Shown here piece by piece: positions 27,761 to 35,534 of a stretch of 55,287 nucleotides of DNA (position 1 is the stretch's first letter; each line of letters opens with the position of its first letter). Source of the DNA: Plectonema cf. radiosum LEGE 06105 (lineage in GTDB: Bacteria > Cyanobacteriota > Cyanobacteriia > Cyanobacteriales > Nostocaceae); the NCBI RefSeq assembly GCF_015207665.1, contig NZ_JADEWL010000030.1, forward strand, positions 1-55,287, written 5' to 3'. The notes beneath the pieces were generated by a model, which had not been told where the DNA came from, did not search any database, and worked only from the letters and a program-made list of their open reading frames with translations. The position numbers and the translations under genes were made by a program.

Positions 27761-29872
27761 TTAAACTATTTCAGCGGTATAGGGACTTGTCAATTTATCC
27801 AATTGCTGGACTAATAAACTCAGGAATAATCCCACATCTGTCACCACACCAACTGATTCTACTGAACCGCGATCGCTTAATTTTGTCACTACTGCTGGGT
27901 TGATATCGACACAAACCATTTTGACTCCCGCAGGTGTCATATTACCTACTCCGATGGAATGCAGCATTGTAGACAACATTAATACCATATCCGCACCTTT
28001 AAGTAATTTCGCGTACTCTTCTTGTGCTTTAATTAAATCCATTTGAGTATCGGGTAAAGGTCCGTCATCTCGAATCGAACCGGCAAGGGCGAAGGGTACG
28101 CTATTTCTCACACATTCGTACATCACACCTCTTTGAATCATTCCTGCTTGTACGGCTTTGGCAATGCTACCGTGACGGCGGACGCTGTTGATAGCTTTGA
28201 GGTGGTGCCGGTGTCCTCCCCGTACTGAAACACCCCGTTTCATGTCTACACCCAAGGATGTCCCCATCATTGATTGCTCGATGTCGTGAACTGCGATCGC
28301 GTTGCCACCCAATAACGCCTGTACATAACCTTCCCGTATTAATCGCGACAGATGTTCGGCACCACCAGTATGGATAACTACGGGACCTGCGGTGACAACA
28401 ACTTTACCTCCAGAATCGCGGATTTTACGTAACTCCCAGGCGACTTGTTCTACAATTAATTCTACCCGGCGTTCGCTGGAAACACCAGCAGACATAAAGC
28501 TGAATTCCTCAGTATTGCGTTTTTCTCGCGATTCGGGGTTACGGATAGTACGGATACCTTGTACATCCACTATTACTTTTTCACCTATTTCTAAATCTCG
28601 CAATATTTTACATTGCGCTACCCTTCCTTGGTTCGTTTGAGTAATTGCGATCGCACCATCCATACGTTGATTCTGTACTTTCACCCATTCACCGTTAATC
28701 CGTACTTCGGTAGGATAAATAGTACTAACGTAGAAATCATCAGGTGCAACTCCGTTTTGAATTACAGGTTGAAGTTTGGCATCTTCCTCGTTTTCCGGTA
28801 AATTCATCGCCCCCAAGTCAATCAGATGGGATACAATGCTTTCCATAACTTCATGGGAAGGAGCGGAAACTTTCACCTCAGCTGCCGAAGTACTTTGACG
28901 CTGTTCCCCTAAGAGGAAATTCATCACCTTGAAGCTACCACCATTGTCTATAATTAAATCCAAGGCACGGTTAATTAAACCGGAATCGAGTAAATGTCCT
29001 TCCATGCGGACAACTTGACTTTCGACGTAAGTATTAGCGTGTAATTCTTCTCTTACAGGTTCATTAACCCGTAAAGTTAAACATTTAGCCGCACCCCCAG
29101 CTTTGAGAAATTCTGTAAGCGGTGTTTCAATGACTTCAAAACCAACTCTTTTTAAACGTTTTTTCAGTGCATCGGAAGCTTTGTTCATCACCACAATGCT
29201 TTCCACATTTACCGCATTACAAGCGAAATTCACCGCATCCGTTTCTTCTATAGCGATGCGCTTTTCGGCTGCCACTCGCATTTCAATCAAGCGGTTAGAA
29301 TAGGAGTCAAAAGCACCGGGATAGTAAAGTAAATAGCCATTTGCCAAAGGACAAAAGCAAGTATCGAGGTGATAAAAGCGATCGTCAGTCAATCGTAAGG
29401 ATAATACCTCAATATCCAACCATTTCGCCAGGAAGGGATGGGAATCCAATTCCGAACGAAAACCATAACCAGCCCATAACCAGCGCCCTTCGCGATCTAA
29501 AAGTGCATCACCTGCACCTTCAAAAGGTAAATCTTTAGGTAGTTCATAAACGGTAAAGCCATTCTCTTCAAACCATGCTTTGAAATAAGGCTCTTCCTTT
29601 TGACGCTCTTTATGGAGAAAGCGACTTAATACCACATTTTCACCTAATACCAAGCCAGCATTAGCGGTAAAAACCATATCAGGAACACCTTGATGAGGTT
29701 TTACCAAATCGACGATTGCGTGTTCCTTAAGTACGTGATGTAGCTTTTGCCATTGTTGCACCGCTCGCTCTTGGGATGACTTGTGAATATTTCCTTCCAT
29801 CCAAGGATTAATCACATAGTCTACATCATAATATTCCGGAGCGCACATCAAAAAGCGAATTTGAGAAGTCAT
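27761..29872 (-). CDS. agrE: AgrE-type arginine dihydrolase with ornithine cyclodeaminase-like domain
   Basis: Bifunctional enzyme that removes the guanidine nitrogens of arginine to give ornithine and ammonia (N-terminal half). Through the C-terminal LOR/SDH-type NAD-binding half it links to proline formation, as known for Anabaena AgrE and Synechocystis ArgZ. Seen here: the amidinotransferase-fold domain with NPWMEGN near 23-29, active-site His near 168 (FYHLDTCF) and nucleophile Cys264 in GGAAKCLTLR. The C-terminal domain has VVVTAGPVVIHTGGAEHLSRL and the ARG-type VLMLSTMLHSIGVGNMTPAGVK. Starting at the second of two adjacent ATG codons (29872) gives 703 residues and puts the catalytic Cys at 264, as in described members. 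In heterocyst formers it recycles arginine from cyanophycin. Confidence 0.95.
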   Translation of the reverse strand: MTSQIRFLMCAPEYYDVDYVINPWMEGNIHKSSQERAVQQWQKLHHVLKEHAIVDLVKPHQGVPDMVFTANAGLVLGENVVLSRFLHKERQKEEPYFKAWFEENGFTVYELPKDLPFEGAGDALLDREGRWLWAGYGFRSELDSHPFLAKWLDIEVLSLRLTDDRFYHLDTCFCPLANGYLLYYPGAFDSYSNRLIEMRVAAEKRIAIEETDAVNFACNAVNVESIVVMNKASDALKKRLKRVGFEVIETPLTEFLKAGGAAKCLTLRVNEPVREELHANTYVESQVVRMEGHLLDSGLINRALDLIIDNGGSFKVMNFLLGEQRQSTSAAEVKVSAPSHEVMESIVSHLIDLGAMNLPENEEDAKLQPVIQNGVAPDDFYVSTIYPTEVRINGEWVKVQNQRMDGAIAITQTNQGRVAQCKILRDLEIGEKVIVDVQGIRTIRNPESREKRNTEEFSFMSAGVSSERRVELIVEQVAWELRKIRDSGGKVVVTAGPVVIHTGGAEHLSRLIREGYVQALLGGNAIAVHDIEQSMMGTSLGVDMKRGVSVRGGHRHHLKAINSVRRHGSIAKAVQAGMIQRGVMYECVRNSVPFALAGSIRDDGPLPDTQMDLIKAQEEYAKLLKGADMVLMLSTMLHSIGVGNMTPAGVKMVCVDINPAVVTKLSDRGSVESVGVVTDVGLFLSLLVQQLDKLTSPYTAEIV

Positions 29873-29936
29873 CATAGTAAGTATCTTCAGGAGTATAGAT
29901 GCAATTAATTTGTCTATTCTATTACTCTAACTGAGT

Positions 29937-30060
29937 TAGGAGTGAGGAGTGAGGAGTGAGGAGGAAGGGAGTGAGGAGTGAGGAGTGAGGAGTGAGGAGT
30001 TAGAAGTTAATAAAACAACTGTCCACTGTCCACTGTCAACTGTCAACTGTTGACCTCTAA
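29937..30060. repeat. Heptad tandem repeats between agrE and the GAF gene
   Basis: GAGTGAG/GAGTTAG units pass into TGTCCAC and TGTCAAC units. They fill most of the spacer between two divergent genes, so any shared promoter region must lie in the roughly 150 bases not occupied by repeats. Confidence 0.8.
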
Positions 30061-30155
30061 CCTTTAAAAAAATATTACTTAAAAACGAATTCAATAAAGT
30101 ACTTGGTAATATATCATCAGCGGATAAACTATTACTCAAGTGTGATATTAGAACG

Positions 30156-30671
30156 GTGACAGAAGATTATAACGCAAGTTTTGACCGTGGTCTACGCATA
30201 GTACTTAATCGCTTAACAACCACAATAGAACGAGATAATTTAATTGTCGAAACCACAAGTCGTCTACGAGATACTATGCGTGTAGATAGGGTTGTATTGT
30301 ATTATTTCTATTCTCAGTGGAATGGACAAGTCACCTTTGAGTCTTTGAGTTCGGATAAATGGTCTATTCTTGGTTCTACTGGTCCAGAAGAATGTTTTAA
30401 TAATGAGTATGCTGCTTTATATTTAAACGGAAGAGTACGGGCAATTCCAGATATTGAATCAGAATCTATTGCTGATTGTCACCGTGATTTTTTACGTAAT
30501 TTAGAGGTTCGCGCTAATTTAGTAGTACCCATCTTAACTGAGAAAGGTTTATGGGGTTTGCTAGTAGCTCATCATTGCCAAGCACCGCGTTTATGGACTC
30601 CATCAGATATTAAAATCATGCAGGTTGAAGCAGAAAATTTATCGCAGGCTGATTCTATTCGTAATTCATAA
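30156..30671 (+). CDS. Stand-alone GAF domain protein, cyanobacteriochrome-like
   Basis: A 171-residue protein consisting of one GAF domain (about 12-165) and no output domain. The layout follows cyanobacteriochrome and phytochrome-related GAF domains: VDRVVLYYFYSQWNGQV, then PEECF at 77-81, AIPDIES near 96, DCHRDFL with Cys108-His109, and VRANLVVPI followed by LWGLLVAHHC and APRLW. The CysHis pair is where bilin-binding GAF domains attach chromophore. Cys80 in EECF occupies the place of the second cysteine of DXCF-type cyanobacteriochromes, with Glu for Asp. It may therefore bind a phycobilin and act as a small light sensor, or be a non-photoactive relative. Start GTG at 30156; the frame stays open upstream but has no better start. 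Divergent from agrE. Confidence 0.75.
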   Translation: MTEDYNASFDRGLRIVLNRLTTTIERDNLIVETTSRLRDTMRVDRVVLYYFYSQWNGQVTFESLSSDKWSILGSTGPEECFNNEYAALYLNGRVRAIPDIESESIADCHRDFLRNLEVRANLVVPILTEKGLWGLLVAHHCQAPRLWTPSDIKIMQVEAENLSQADSIRNS

Positions 30672-30870
30672 GGGAATGGGGAATTGGTAATGGGTAATTG
30701 GTAATGGGTAATTGGTAATTGGTAATTGTTAACTCCTAACCTTTAACCTTAGAATTGGTAATTGTTAACTCCTAACCTTTGACCTTTAACCTTTAACCTT
30801 TAACCTTAGAATTGGTAATAGTAATTAAATCCGTGTAATCAGTGAAATCCCTTTGAATCCGTGGTCACAA
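30672..30870. repeat. Heptad repeats and an ATCCGTG dispersed repeat
   Basis: AATTGGT/GGTAATG units and then TTTAACC units run from 30680 to about 30820. They are followed by AAATCCGTGTAATCAGTGAAATCC..AATCCGTGGTC (about 30826-30867), a block seen in part on the other strand near 52685-52735. A longer reading of the next gene would begin inside this repeat. Confidence 0.75.
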
Positions 30871-30981
30871 TTACTAGTAGCAAACAGATACAGCACTACA
30901 AATAAATTACAGACAAAATGTTACCTTGGGAAATTGGAACTTGGTTACTTTAATCCAATTTTTCTTAGGGAATATTACTCA

Positions 30982-31893
30982 ATGCCTTATCTAAAATCGG
31001 CTTCGGAAATTCGTTCTCTTGTTGCTAAGTATACTAAAGTAAAAACTCTTTGGCTAGATACAGAAGTTGCTGATTATGATACTCGTAATCCCAAACTATC
31101 GCTGATTCAAGTTTTGCATGACTGTACGGATTTAACTGGAGAAAGTGTTTATATTTTGGATGTACTCGAACAGCCTTTTATTGTTGAAGAATTTATCGAA
31201 AAAATTATGATGAATTCTTCAATAGAAAAAGTATTTCATAATGCTAAGTATGATTTAAGATTTTTAGGTAAAAAGCAAGCCAAAAATGTCACTTGCACTT
31301 TGGAAATGGCAAAACAAATCCCATATTATATTTTACCTTTACCTAATTATCAATTGAAGACCTTAGCAATAGAAATTTGTCATTTTCAAGATATTGATAA
31401 ACAGCAACAAAGCAGCGATTGGGGAATTAGACCTTTGAGTGAAGAACAAATTGAATATGCTTACTTCGACTGCATTATTCTAGCTCAAGTTCATTTGCGC
31501 TTGTTAGAATTAACTCAAAAGTTAAACTTTGATGCAGTATCAGAAGATTTAAGTTTACTTGGTGCAAAATATATTGAACTAGAACACCAATGGCAGCTTG
31601 TAAAATCGGAATTTGAACATCTGCAAGAACGAGTTAAACAAGCAATGGTAGCTCAACAATTATCTGAGACCCCAAATTTTAAACTTAATAGTTCCGAACG
31701 CACAACAATTAAAGTGCCATTTTCTGAACTGGTACGGTTAGTAGAAACTCAAAATGTAAATTTAGATTTTGATATTACCCTTACTAAAGATATTCAAAAA
31801 AACCTAGGGGATAATATCGAGCAACTTGCTGTAGACATATCAAAAACCACTAGTTTAAGATTAATTTCCAAGCAAGCCGAAAATGAAGAATAA
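30982..31893 (+). CDS. RNase D-like 3'-5' exonuclease (DEDD family)
   Basis: A 303-residue protein with a DNA_pol_A_exo1/RNase D fold. The DEDDy residues are visible: LWLDTEVADYD near 25-35 (Exo I), VFHNAKYDLRFLG near 95-105 (Exo II) and YAYFDCIILAQVHL near 165-178 (Exo III, YxxxD). The last 100 residues are helical, polar and without an HRDC domain I can recognise. It probably trims RNA 3' ends; DNA is possible. I start at the ATG at 30982 (MPYLKSASEIRSL), because upstream sequence belongs to the ATCCGTG repeat. Confidence 0.85.
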   Translation: MPYLKSASEIRSLVAKYTKVKTLWLDTEVADYDTRNPKLSLIQVLHDCTDLTGESVYILDVLEQPFIVEEFIEKIMMNSSIEKVFHNAKYDLRFLGKKQAKNVTCTLEMAKQIPYYILPLPNYQLKTLAIEICHFQDIDKQQQSSDWGIRPLSEEQIEYAYFDCIILAQVHLRLLELTQKLNFDAVSEDLSLLGAKYIELEHQWQLVKSEFEHLQERVKQAMVAQQLSETPNFKLNSSERTTIKVPFSELVRLVETQNVNLDFDITLTKDIQKNLGDNIEQLAVDISKTTSLRLISKQAENEE

Positions 31894-31920
31894 ACAATAA
31901 GTACATTAAAGTTAGATTAT

Positions 31921-31943
31921 AACAGGCTGCTGGCTTGTTTTTT
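31921..31943 (+). terminator. Rho-independent terminator after the exonuclease gene
   Basis: AACAGGC and GCTTGTT pair (one G-U) around a five-base loop, followed directly by a run of T. It lies 27 bases after the stop codon. Confidence 0.75.
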
Positions 31944-32136
31944 AATCTCAAATCCATTAAGCTTTCCTGCGGACATAATCTAAAATCGGTTTAGTAAAAT
32001 GTAAACAAATTCGCCACAAAATCCATGCAAAAATAGTCAATATAGCTAATTAGAGTGATGATTATTCAATATTAAGAAAAATGTATTTTTTTCATATAAA
32101 TGCCAAAATTCTGGGTGTCTTGATAAAAAGTGACTT

Positions 32137-32973
32137 ATGAAACAGTGGTTGTTAGAGCAAAATTTGACAAGAGTTTCCAAAAGATTTGGTGTAGTCTTGT
32201 TGAGTGGATTTATCGCAACTGTAACTGTTTCTTGCAGCAACGATAAAGATGTATTAGTTACGGAAATAGGAGTTAGTCCCGCAACAAGTCCAGTGCCTAA
32301 CCCATCAACTGCTAAGGAATTTTACGCACAGGGACAGTATAAGCATATTCAGGGTGATACTCAAGGCGCGATCGCGGCTTATACAAAAGCTATTAGTCTT
32401 GATTCCGACTATGTGGAAGCTTACAACGGTAGGGGTTTAGTACAGTTTGACACCGGAGATAGACAAGGTGCGATCGCCGATTATAATGAAGCGCTGCGCG
32501 TCAGCCCTGACAACGCTCAAGCTTATAATAATCGAGGGAATGCCCGTGCTGCTCAAGGTGATATCAACGGTGCAATTACCGATTACGACCAAGCTATTAA
32601 TTTAGATGCCAATTATGCCCAAGCGTATAATAATCGGGGAAATGCTCGTGCTGCTCAAGGAAATAGAAACGAAGCTATAGCAGATTATACTGAGGCGATT
32701 CGTGTTAATCCTAACTATGCCGTTGCTTATAATAATCGAGGAAATGCTCGCGCTGCTCAAGGAGACAACGAAGGTGCAATTTCCGATTATGACGAAGCCA
32801 TTCGTCTCAATCCCAACTTTGGTGCTGCTTATAATAACCGGGGAAATGCTCGCGCCGAAAAAGATAAAGATGCTGCTTTAGCCGACTTACAGCGAGCCGC
32901 AGAGATTTTTCAAGAACAAAATAACCAGCAGCTATACAAACAAGTTATGGAAAATGTCAAGGAAATTCAATAA
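32137..32973 (+). CDS. TPR-repeat lipoprotein
   Basis: A 278-residue exported protein. The N-terminus is basic, then hydrophobic, and ends TVSCSN, a plausible lipobox with the lipidated Cys near residue 33. After a short Pro/Ser linker come six tetratricopeptide units (about 60-265) of 34 residues each. The phrase AYNNRGNARAAQG recurs four times almost unchanged, also at DNA level. TPR arrays bind other proteins; partner unknown. HIP1 sites occur inside two of the units. The near identity of units indicates recent internal amplification. Confidence 0.85.
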   Translation: MKQWLLEQNLTRVSKRFGVVLLSGFIATVTVSCSNDKDVLVTEIGVSPATSPVPNPSTAKEFYAQGQYKHIQGDTQGAIAAYTKAISLDSDYVEAYNGRGLVQFDTGDRQGAIADYNEALRVSPDNAQAYNNRGNARAAQGDINGAITDYDQAINLDANYAQAYNNRGNARAAQGNRNEAIADYTEAIRVNPNYAVAYNNRGNARAAQGDNEGAISDYDEAIRLNPNFGAAYNNRGNARAEKDKDAALADLQRAAEIFQEQNNQQLYKQVMENVKEIQ

Positions 32974-33026
32974 TCAGTTATCAGTTATCAGTTATCAATG
33001 AACAATTGATAGAAAACTCAATTCTC

Positions 33027-33149
33027 ATAAGTCGGGTTTTTGTCAAATTTATAAATCTGTTACAGATATTGTTTTTCAAAACCTGACTTATATACTTCAC
33101 CGAGCAATTCTCAGAAGTCGGGTTTTTGTCAGGTTTATAAGAACCAGTT
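33027..33149. repeat. Dispersed palindrome, AGAAGTCGGGTTTT family, copies 4 and 5
   Basis: A full copy at 33027-33091 (ATAAGTCGGGTTTTT to AAAACCTGACTTAT around a CTGTTACAGATA loop) is followed by a second copy that has only the left arm (33113 onward). The two are tandem, in the same orientation. Confidence 0.8.
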
Positions 33150-33362
33150 TTTTTACTATTTAAAATTCATTTTATAAATCAAATTTCATTGATAATTGTT
33201 GATTGTTACTTGATACAAAGTATAGAATAAACTTGATAATTATTGAGTATGAAGTATATAACAGGTTTGTAATTGTGTAAATGCAATACCATGACTCAAA
33301 CAACCGTTCATTTAGTTGTTGGCATTGAAAATCTAACATTACTGGTTTTTTACACTGAAGTA

Positions 33363-33482
33363 ATGGAATGGCAATTTAGAATAATAAGTTCTGGTGGGGA
33401 AGTGTTTGGTGAGAGAAAATTATACTATACCCCTGAAGCTGCGGAAAAAGCAGCGCGTGAGTGGCTTTCCTGGGGAGATTAA
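33363..33482 (+). CDS. Small conserved-looking protein, possibly DUF1508-like
   Basis: A 39-residue reading from the ATG at 33363: WQFRIISSGGEVFGE, then YYTPEAAEKAAREWL. The alternation of a strand, a Gly-Gly turn and a helix resembles YegP/DUF1508 units, in which aromatic and Gly positions are similarly spaced. A longer open frame starts at 33273, but its first 30 residues look like translated spacer. Too short for firm assignment. Confidence 0.45.
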   Translation: MEWQFRIISSGGEVFGERKLYYTPEAAEKAAREWLSWGD

Positions 33483-33971
33483 CTACCTATAGTTCTTAAT
33501 TACAAAATTTAATTATAAAATTTAATTATTAATTTATTGGTAACAGCAGTTCTGCTTTCAAGGAAAAAAATAAAATATTTTTTCTGCTTTAACAATTCTC
33601 TTTATTCATGAAGAAATAATTCTCATAAAACTGACGTAATATGTGAGTAAAAAAGTAATTATTACGTAGTGGTAATTCATGAATTACCCCGAAGCAGGAA
33701 TCGGTTTTTCAGCCACATCTTGCGTAAATCCTAAGATACTCATATTAAAACCTCGACTTATGTAGTTTACGGCTACGAAATACTACACCTAGGGAAGGAA
33801 TATCAAGACTTTCAGCAGCTTGCAAAATAGATCACATCTACCCCCAACCTCTTAATCCTACTTACAAGCTCAAAGATAGATAATTCTTAACTCCTTAATT
33901 CTCACTCCTAACTTCATTTGATTAGGTATAAAGTAGGTGTGGAATATTTATCATCTTGAGGGACAATTTGT
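33483..33971. other. Spacer, mostly repeats
   Basis: No gene is seen. It holds a MITE-like element (33629-33735) and a short heptad run (TCCTAACTT/ACTCCTTAA near 33880-33915). The bases directly before 33972 should contain the promoter of the YbjN gene. Confidence 0.5.
33629..33735. mobile_element. MITE-like element with AATTCATGAATT core, copy 2
   Basis: GGTAATTCATGAATTACC is a perfect 18-base palindrome at about 33671-33688. The flanks ACTGACGTAATA and TTGCGTAAATCCTA resemble, in inverted sense, the ends of the element at 20541-20683. Confidence 0.5.
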
Positions 33972-34451
33972 ATGACATCTTACCAAACCGATTCTGACAG
34001 TAACGAATTAATGGATGATTTGATGGGAGAAGCAACTACCATCAACCATGTAGAGGTAATTGAAAACGTTATTGATACACTGGAAGAGAACGATAGCGCA
34101 ATGGTGAGTCATCCTTCTGAAGGTGCTTACTTATGGAAGTTTAAGTACGGTAGCGTGGAAGTGTTTGTCCGATTAACGGGTACAAGTGATGAAGATACAA
34201 TCACAGTTTGGTCTTCGGTTTTGAAGTTACCAGCTAAAGATGAAGCTACAATGATGCGTTCTCTTTTGCAAATGAACTGTTCCGCTACCCTAGAAGCACG
34301 TTTTGGTATTATAGAGAACCAAGTTGTAGTCATCTCGATGCGTACTTTAGAAGATTTGTCTGCTGCGGAAGTTTCTCGTTTAATTACTATCGTCGCGACG
34401 ATCGCAGATGATAATGACGAAGATTTACAGTCTAAATTTGGTGCAGCGTAA
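33972..34451 (+). CDS. YbjN domain-containing protein
   Basis: A 159-residue acidic cytoplasmic protein with the YbjN/type III secretion chaperone-like fold. Seen are EVIENVIDTLEENDSAMVSHPSEGAYLWKFKYGSVEVFVRL, then TVWSSVLKLP, then a helix with LLQMNCSATLEARFGIIENQVVVISMRTLEDLS and a final ATIADDNDEDL helix. Family members are thought to stabilise or chaperone partners; the cyanobacterial ones are uncharacterised. Start ATG at 33972 after a GAGGGA ribosome-binding site. Monocistronic between repeats. Confidence 0.8.
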   Translation: MTSYQTDSDSNELMDDLMGEATTINHVEVIENVIDTLEENDSAMVSHPSEGAYLWKFKYGSVEVFVRLTGTSDEDTITVWSSVLKLPAKDEATMMRSLLQMNCSATLEARFGIIENQVVVISMRTLEDLSAAEVSRLITIVATIADDNDEDLQSKFGAA

Positions 34452-34797
34452 CAAATCGGTACACTTTAGTTAGGAGTGAGGAGAGGAGTTATGAGTCAGG
34501 AGTGAGGAGTTAAGAGTTAGGAGTGAGGAGTGAGGAGTTATGAGTTATGAAAAAATTTCAATTCGAGATATTAACTCCTAACTTCCAATTTCTAAATTCC
34601 AACTCCCAAATTCCAACTTGTAAATTCCAACTTGTAAATTCCAACTCCCAACCCCCAAATTCCAACTCTTAACTCTTAACTCTTAACTCCTAACTCTTAA
34701 CTCCTAACTCCTAACTCCTAACTCCTAACTCTTAACTCCTAACTCCTAACTCCTAACTCCTAACTCCCAACTCCTAACTCCTAACTCCCAACTGACT
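34452..34797. repeat. Long heptad repeat tract
   Basis: About 330 bases of GAGTTAG/GAGTGAG units switching to AACTCCT, AACTTCC and AATTCCA units. The longest tandem tract in the window; it ends within about ten bases of the start codon of the lipoate ligase. Confidence 0.9.
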
Positions 34798-35532
34798 TTG
34801 ATTTCTCAAACTTGGCGATTAATTCCGTTTTTACAAGCCAATGGTAAATTACAGATGGCGATCGATCAATGGTTGTTACAACAGCATCAATCGGGACATC
34901 CGCCTAGCTTACGTTTTTATACTTGGTCGCCCTCTGCAATTTCCCTTGGTTATCATCAGCGCAACTACTCGGAGCATTGGCAGAATTTGACTTGGAAAGG
35001 CGAGCAAATCGACTTGATACGCCGTCCTACGGGTGGGCGTGCGGTGTTACACAAGGGTGATTTAACTTATGCTGTGGTAACTTCTGGGCTTTCTGGAAGT
35101 CGAATTGAAATGTATAAAAAAATATGCGAATTTTTGATTGAAGGATGGCAAAATTTAGGTATTGAGTTAGATTACGGTGTTGCTGGACGGGGTTATATTA
35201 AGAATCCTAACTGTTTCGGTACCGCAACAGTTGCCGATTTAGTAACGGTTGATGGTAGTAAGTTAATTGGTAGCGCTCAGCTAAGACGTGGTAACGTTGT
35301 TTTACAGCATGGTTCGATGAATTTCAAACCGGATGTAGAGTTGTTTAAAAAAGTTTTTGGTGAAGATTTAGATCGGGTGGTAGTTGGAGAAAATTTGGCA
35401 ATTGAAAGAATAATTGCGGCTTTAGTTGATGCTGGGGAAAAGTGTTTTGAAGTGAAATTTGAGGAGAAAGCTTTGAGTAATCATGAGTGGGAAGAAATTT
35501 TTGGTATTGTTGAATCGCAATCTGAAAATTAG
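34798..35532 (+). CDS. Lipoate/octanoate-protein ligase family (LplA/LipM-like)
   Basis: A 244-residue BPL_LplA_LipB-fold enzyme that attaches lipoate or octanoate to lipoyl domains of 2-oxoacid dehydrogenases or the glycine cleavage H protein. Motifs: WRLIPF, LRFYTWSPSAISLGYHQ near 36-52, RRPTGGRAVLHKGDLTYAVV near 77-96, and the conserved Lys in VDGSKLIGSAQLRRGNVVLQHGSMNF near 155-180. It lacks the LplA C-terminal accessory domain, which suits an octanoyltransferase (LipM type). Start TTG at 34798 comes directly after the heptad tract, with no visible ribosome-binding site. The next gene follows after two bases, so the pair should be translationally linked. Confidence 0.82.
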   Translation: MISQTWRLIPFLQANGKLQMAIDQWLLQQHQSGHPPSLRFYTWSPSAISLGYHQRNYSEHWQNLTWKGEQIDLIRRPTGGRAVLHKGDLTYAVVTSGLSGSRIEMYKKICEFLIEGWQNLGIELDYGVAGRGYIKNPNCFGTATVADLVTVDGSKLIGSAQLRRGNVVLQHGSMNFKPDVELFKKVFGEDLDRVVVGENLAIERIIAALVDAGEKCFEVKFEEKALSNHEWEEIFGIVESQSEN

Positions 35533-35534
35533 TT

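Noticed and set aside
29873-29940. NtcA site (GTA-N8-TAC) before agrE
   Set aside because: The nearest sequence on the minus strand is GTA-N8-GAC with poor spacing to a TATACT box, so the match is not good enough.
30853-30981. N-terminal extension of the exonuclease from a TTG at 30853
   Set aside because: The sequence belongs to the ATCCGTG dispersed repeat, and the family start fits the ATG at 30982.
33273-33362. Longer form of the small protein ending at 33482
   Set aside because: The added residues are hydrophobic and irregular, and conserved-looking sequence starts only at the ATG at 33363.
34452-34797. Possible CRISPR array
   Set aside because: The period is 7 bases with degenerate units and no unique spacers, which is the heptad repeat type and not repeat-spacer structure.
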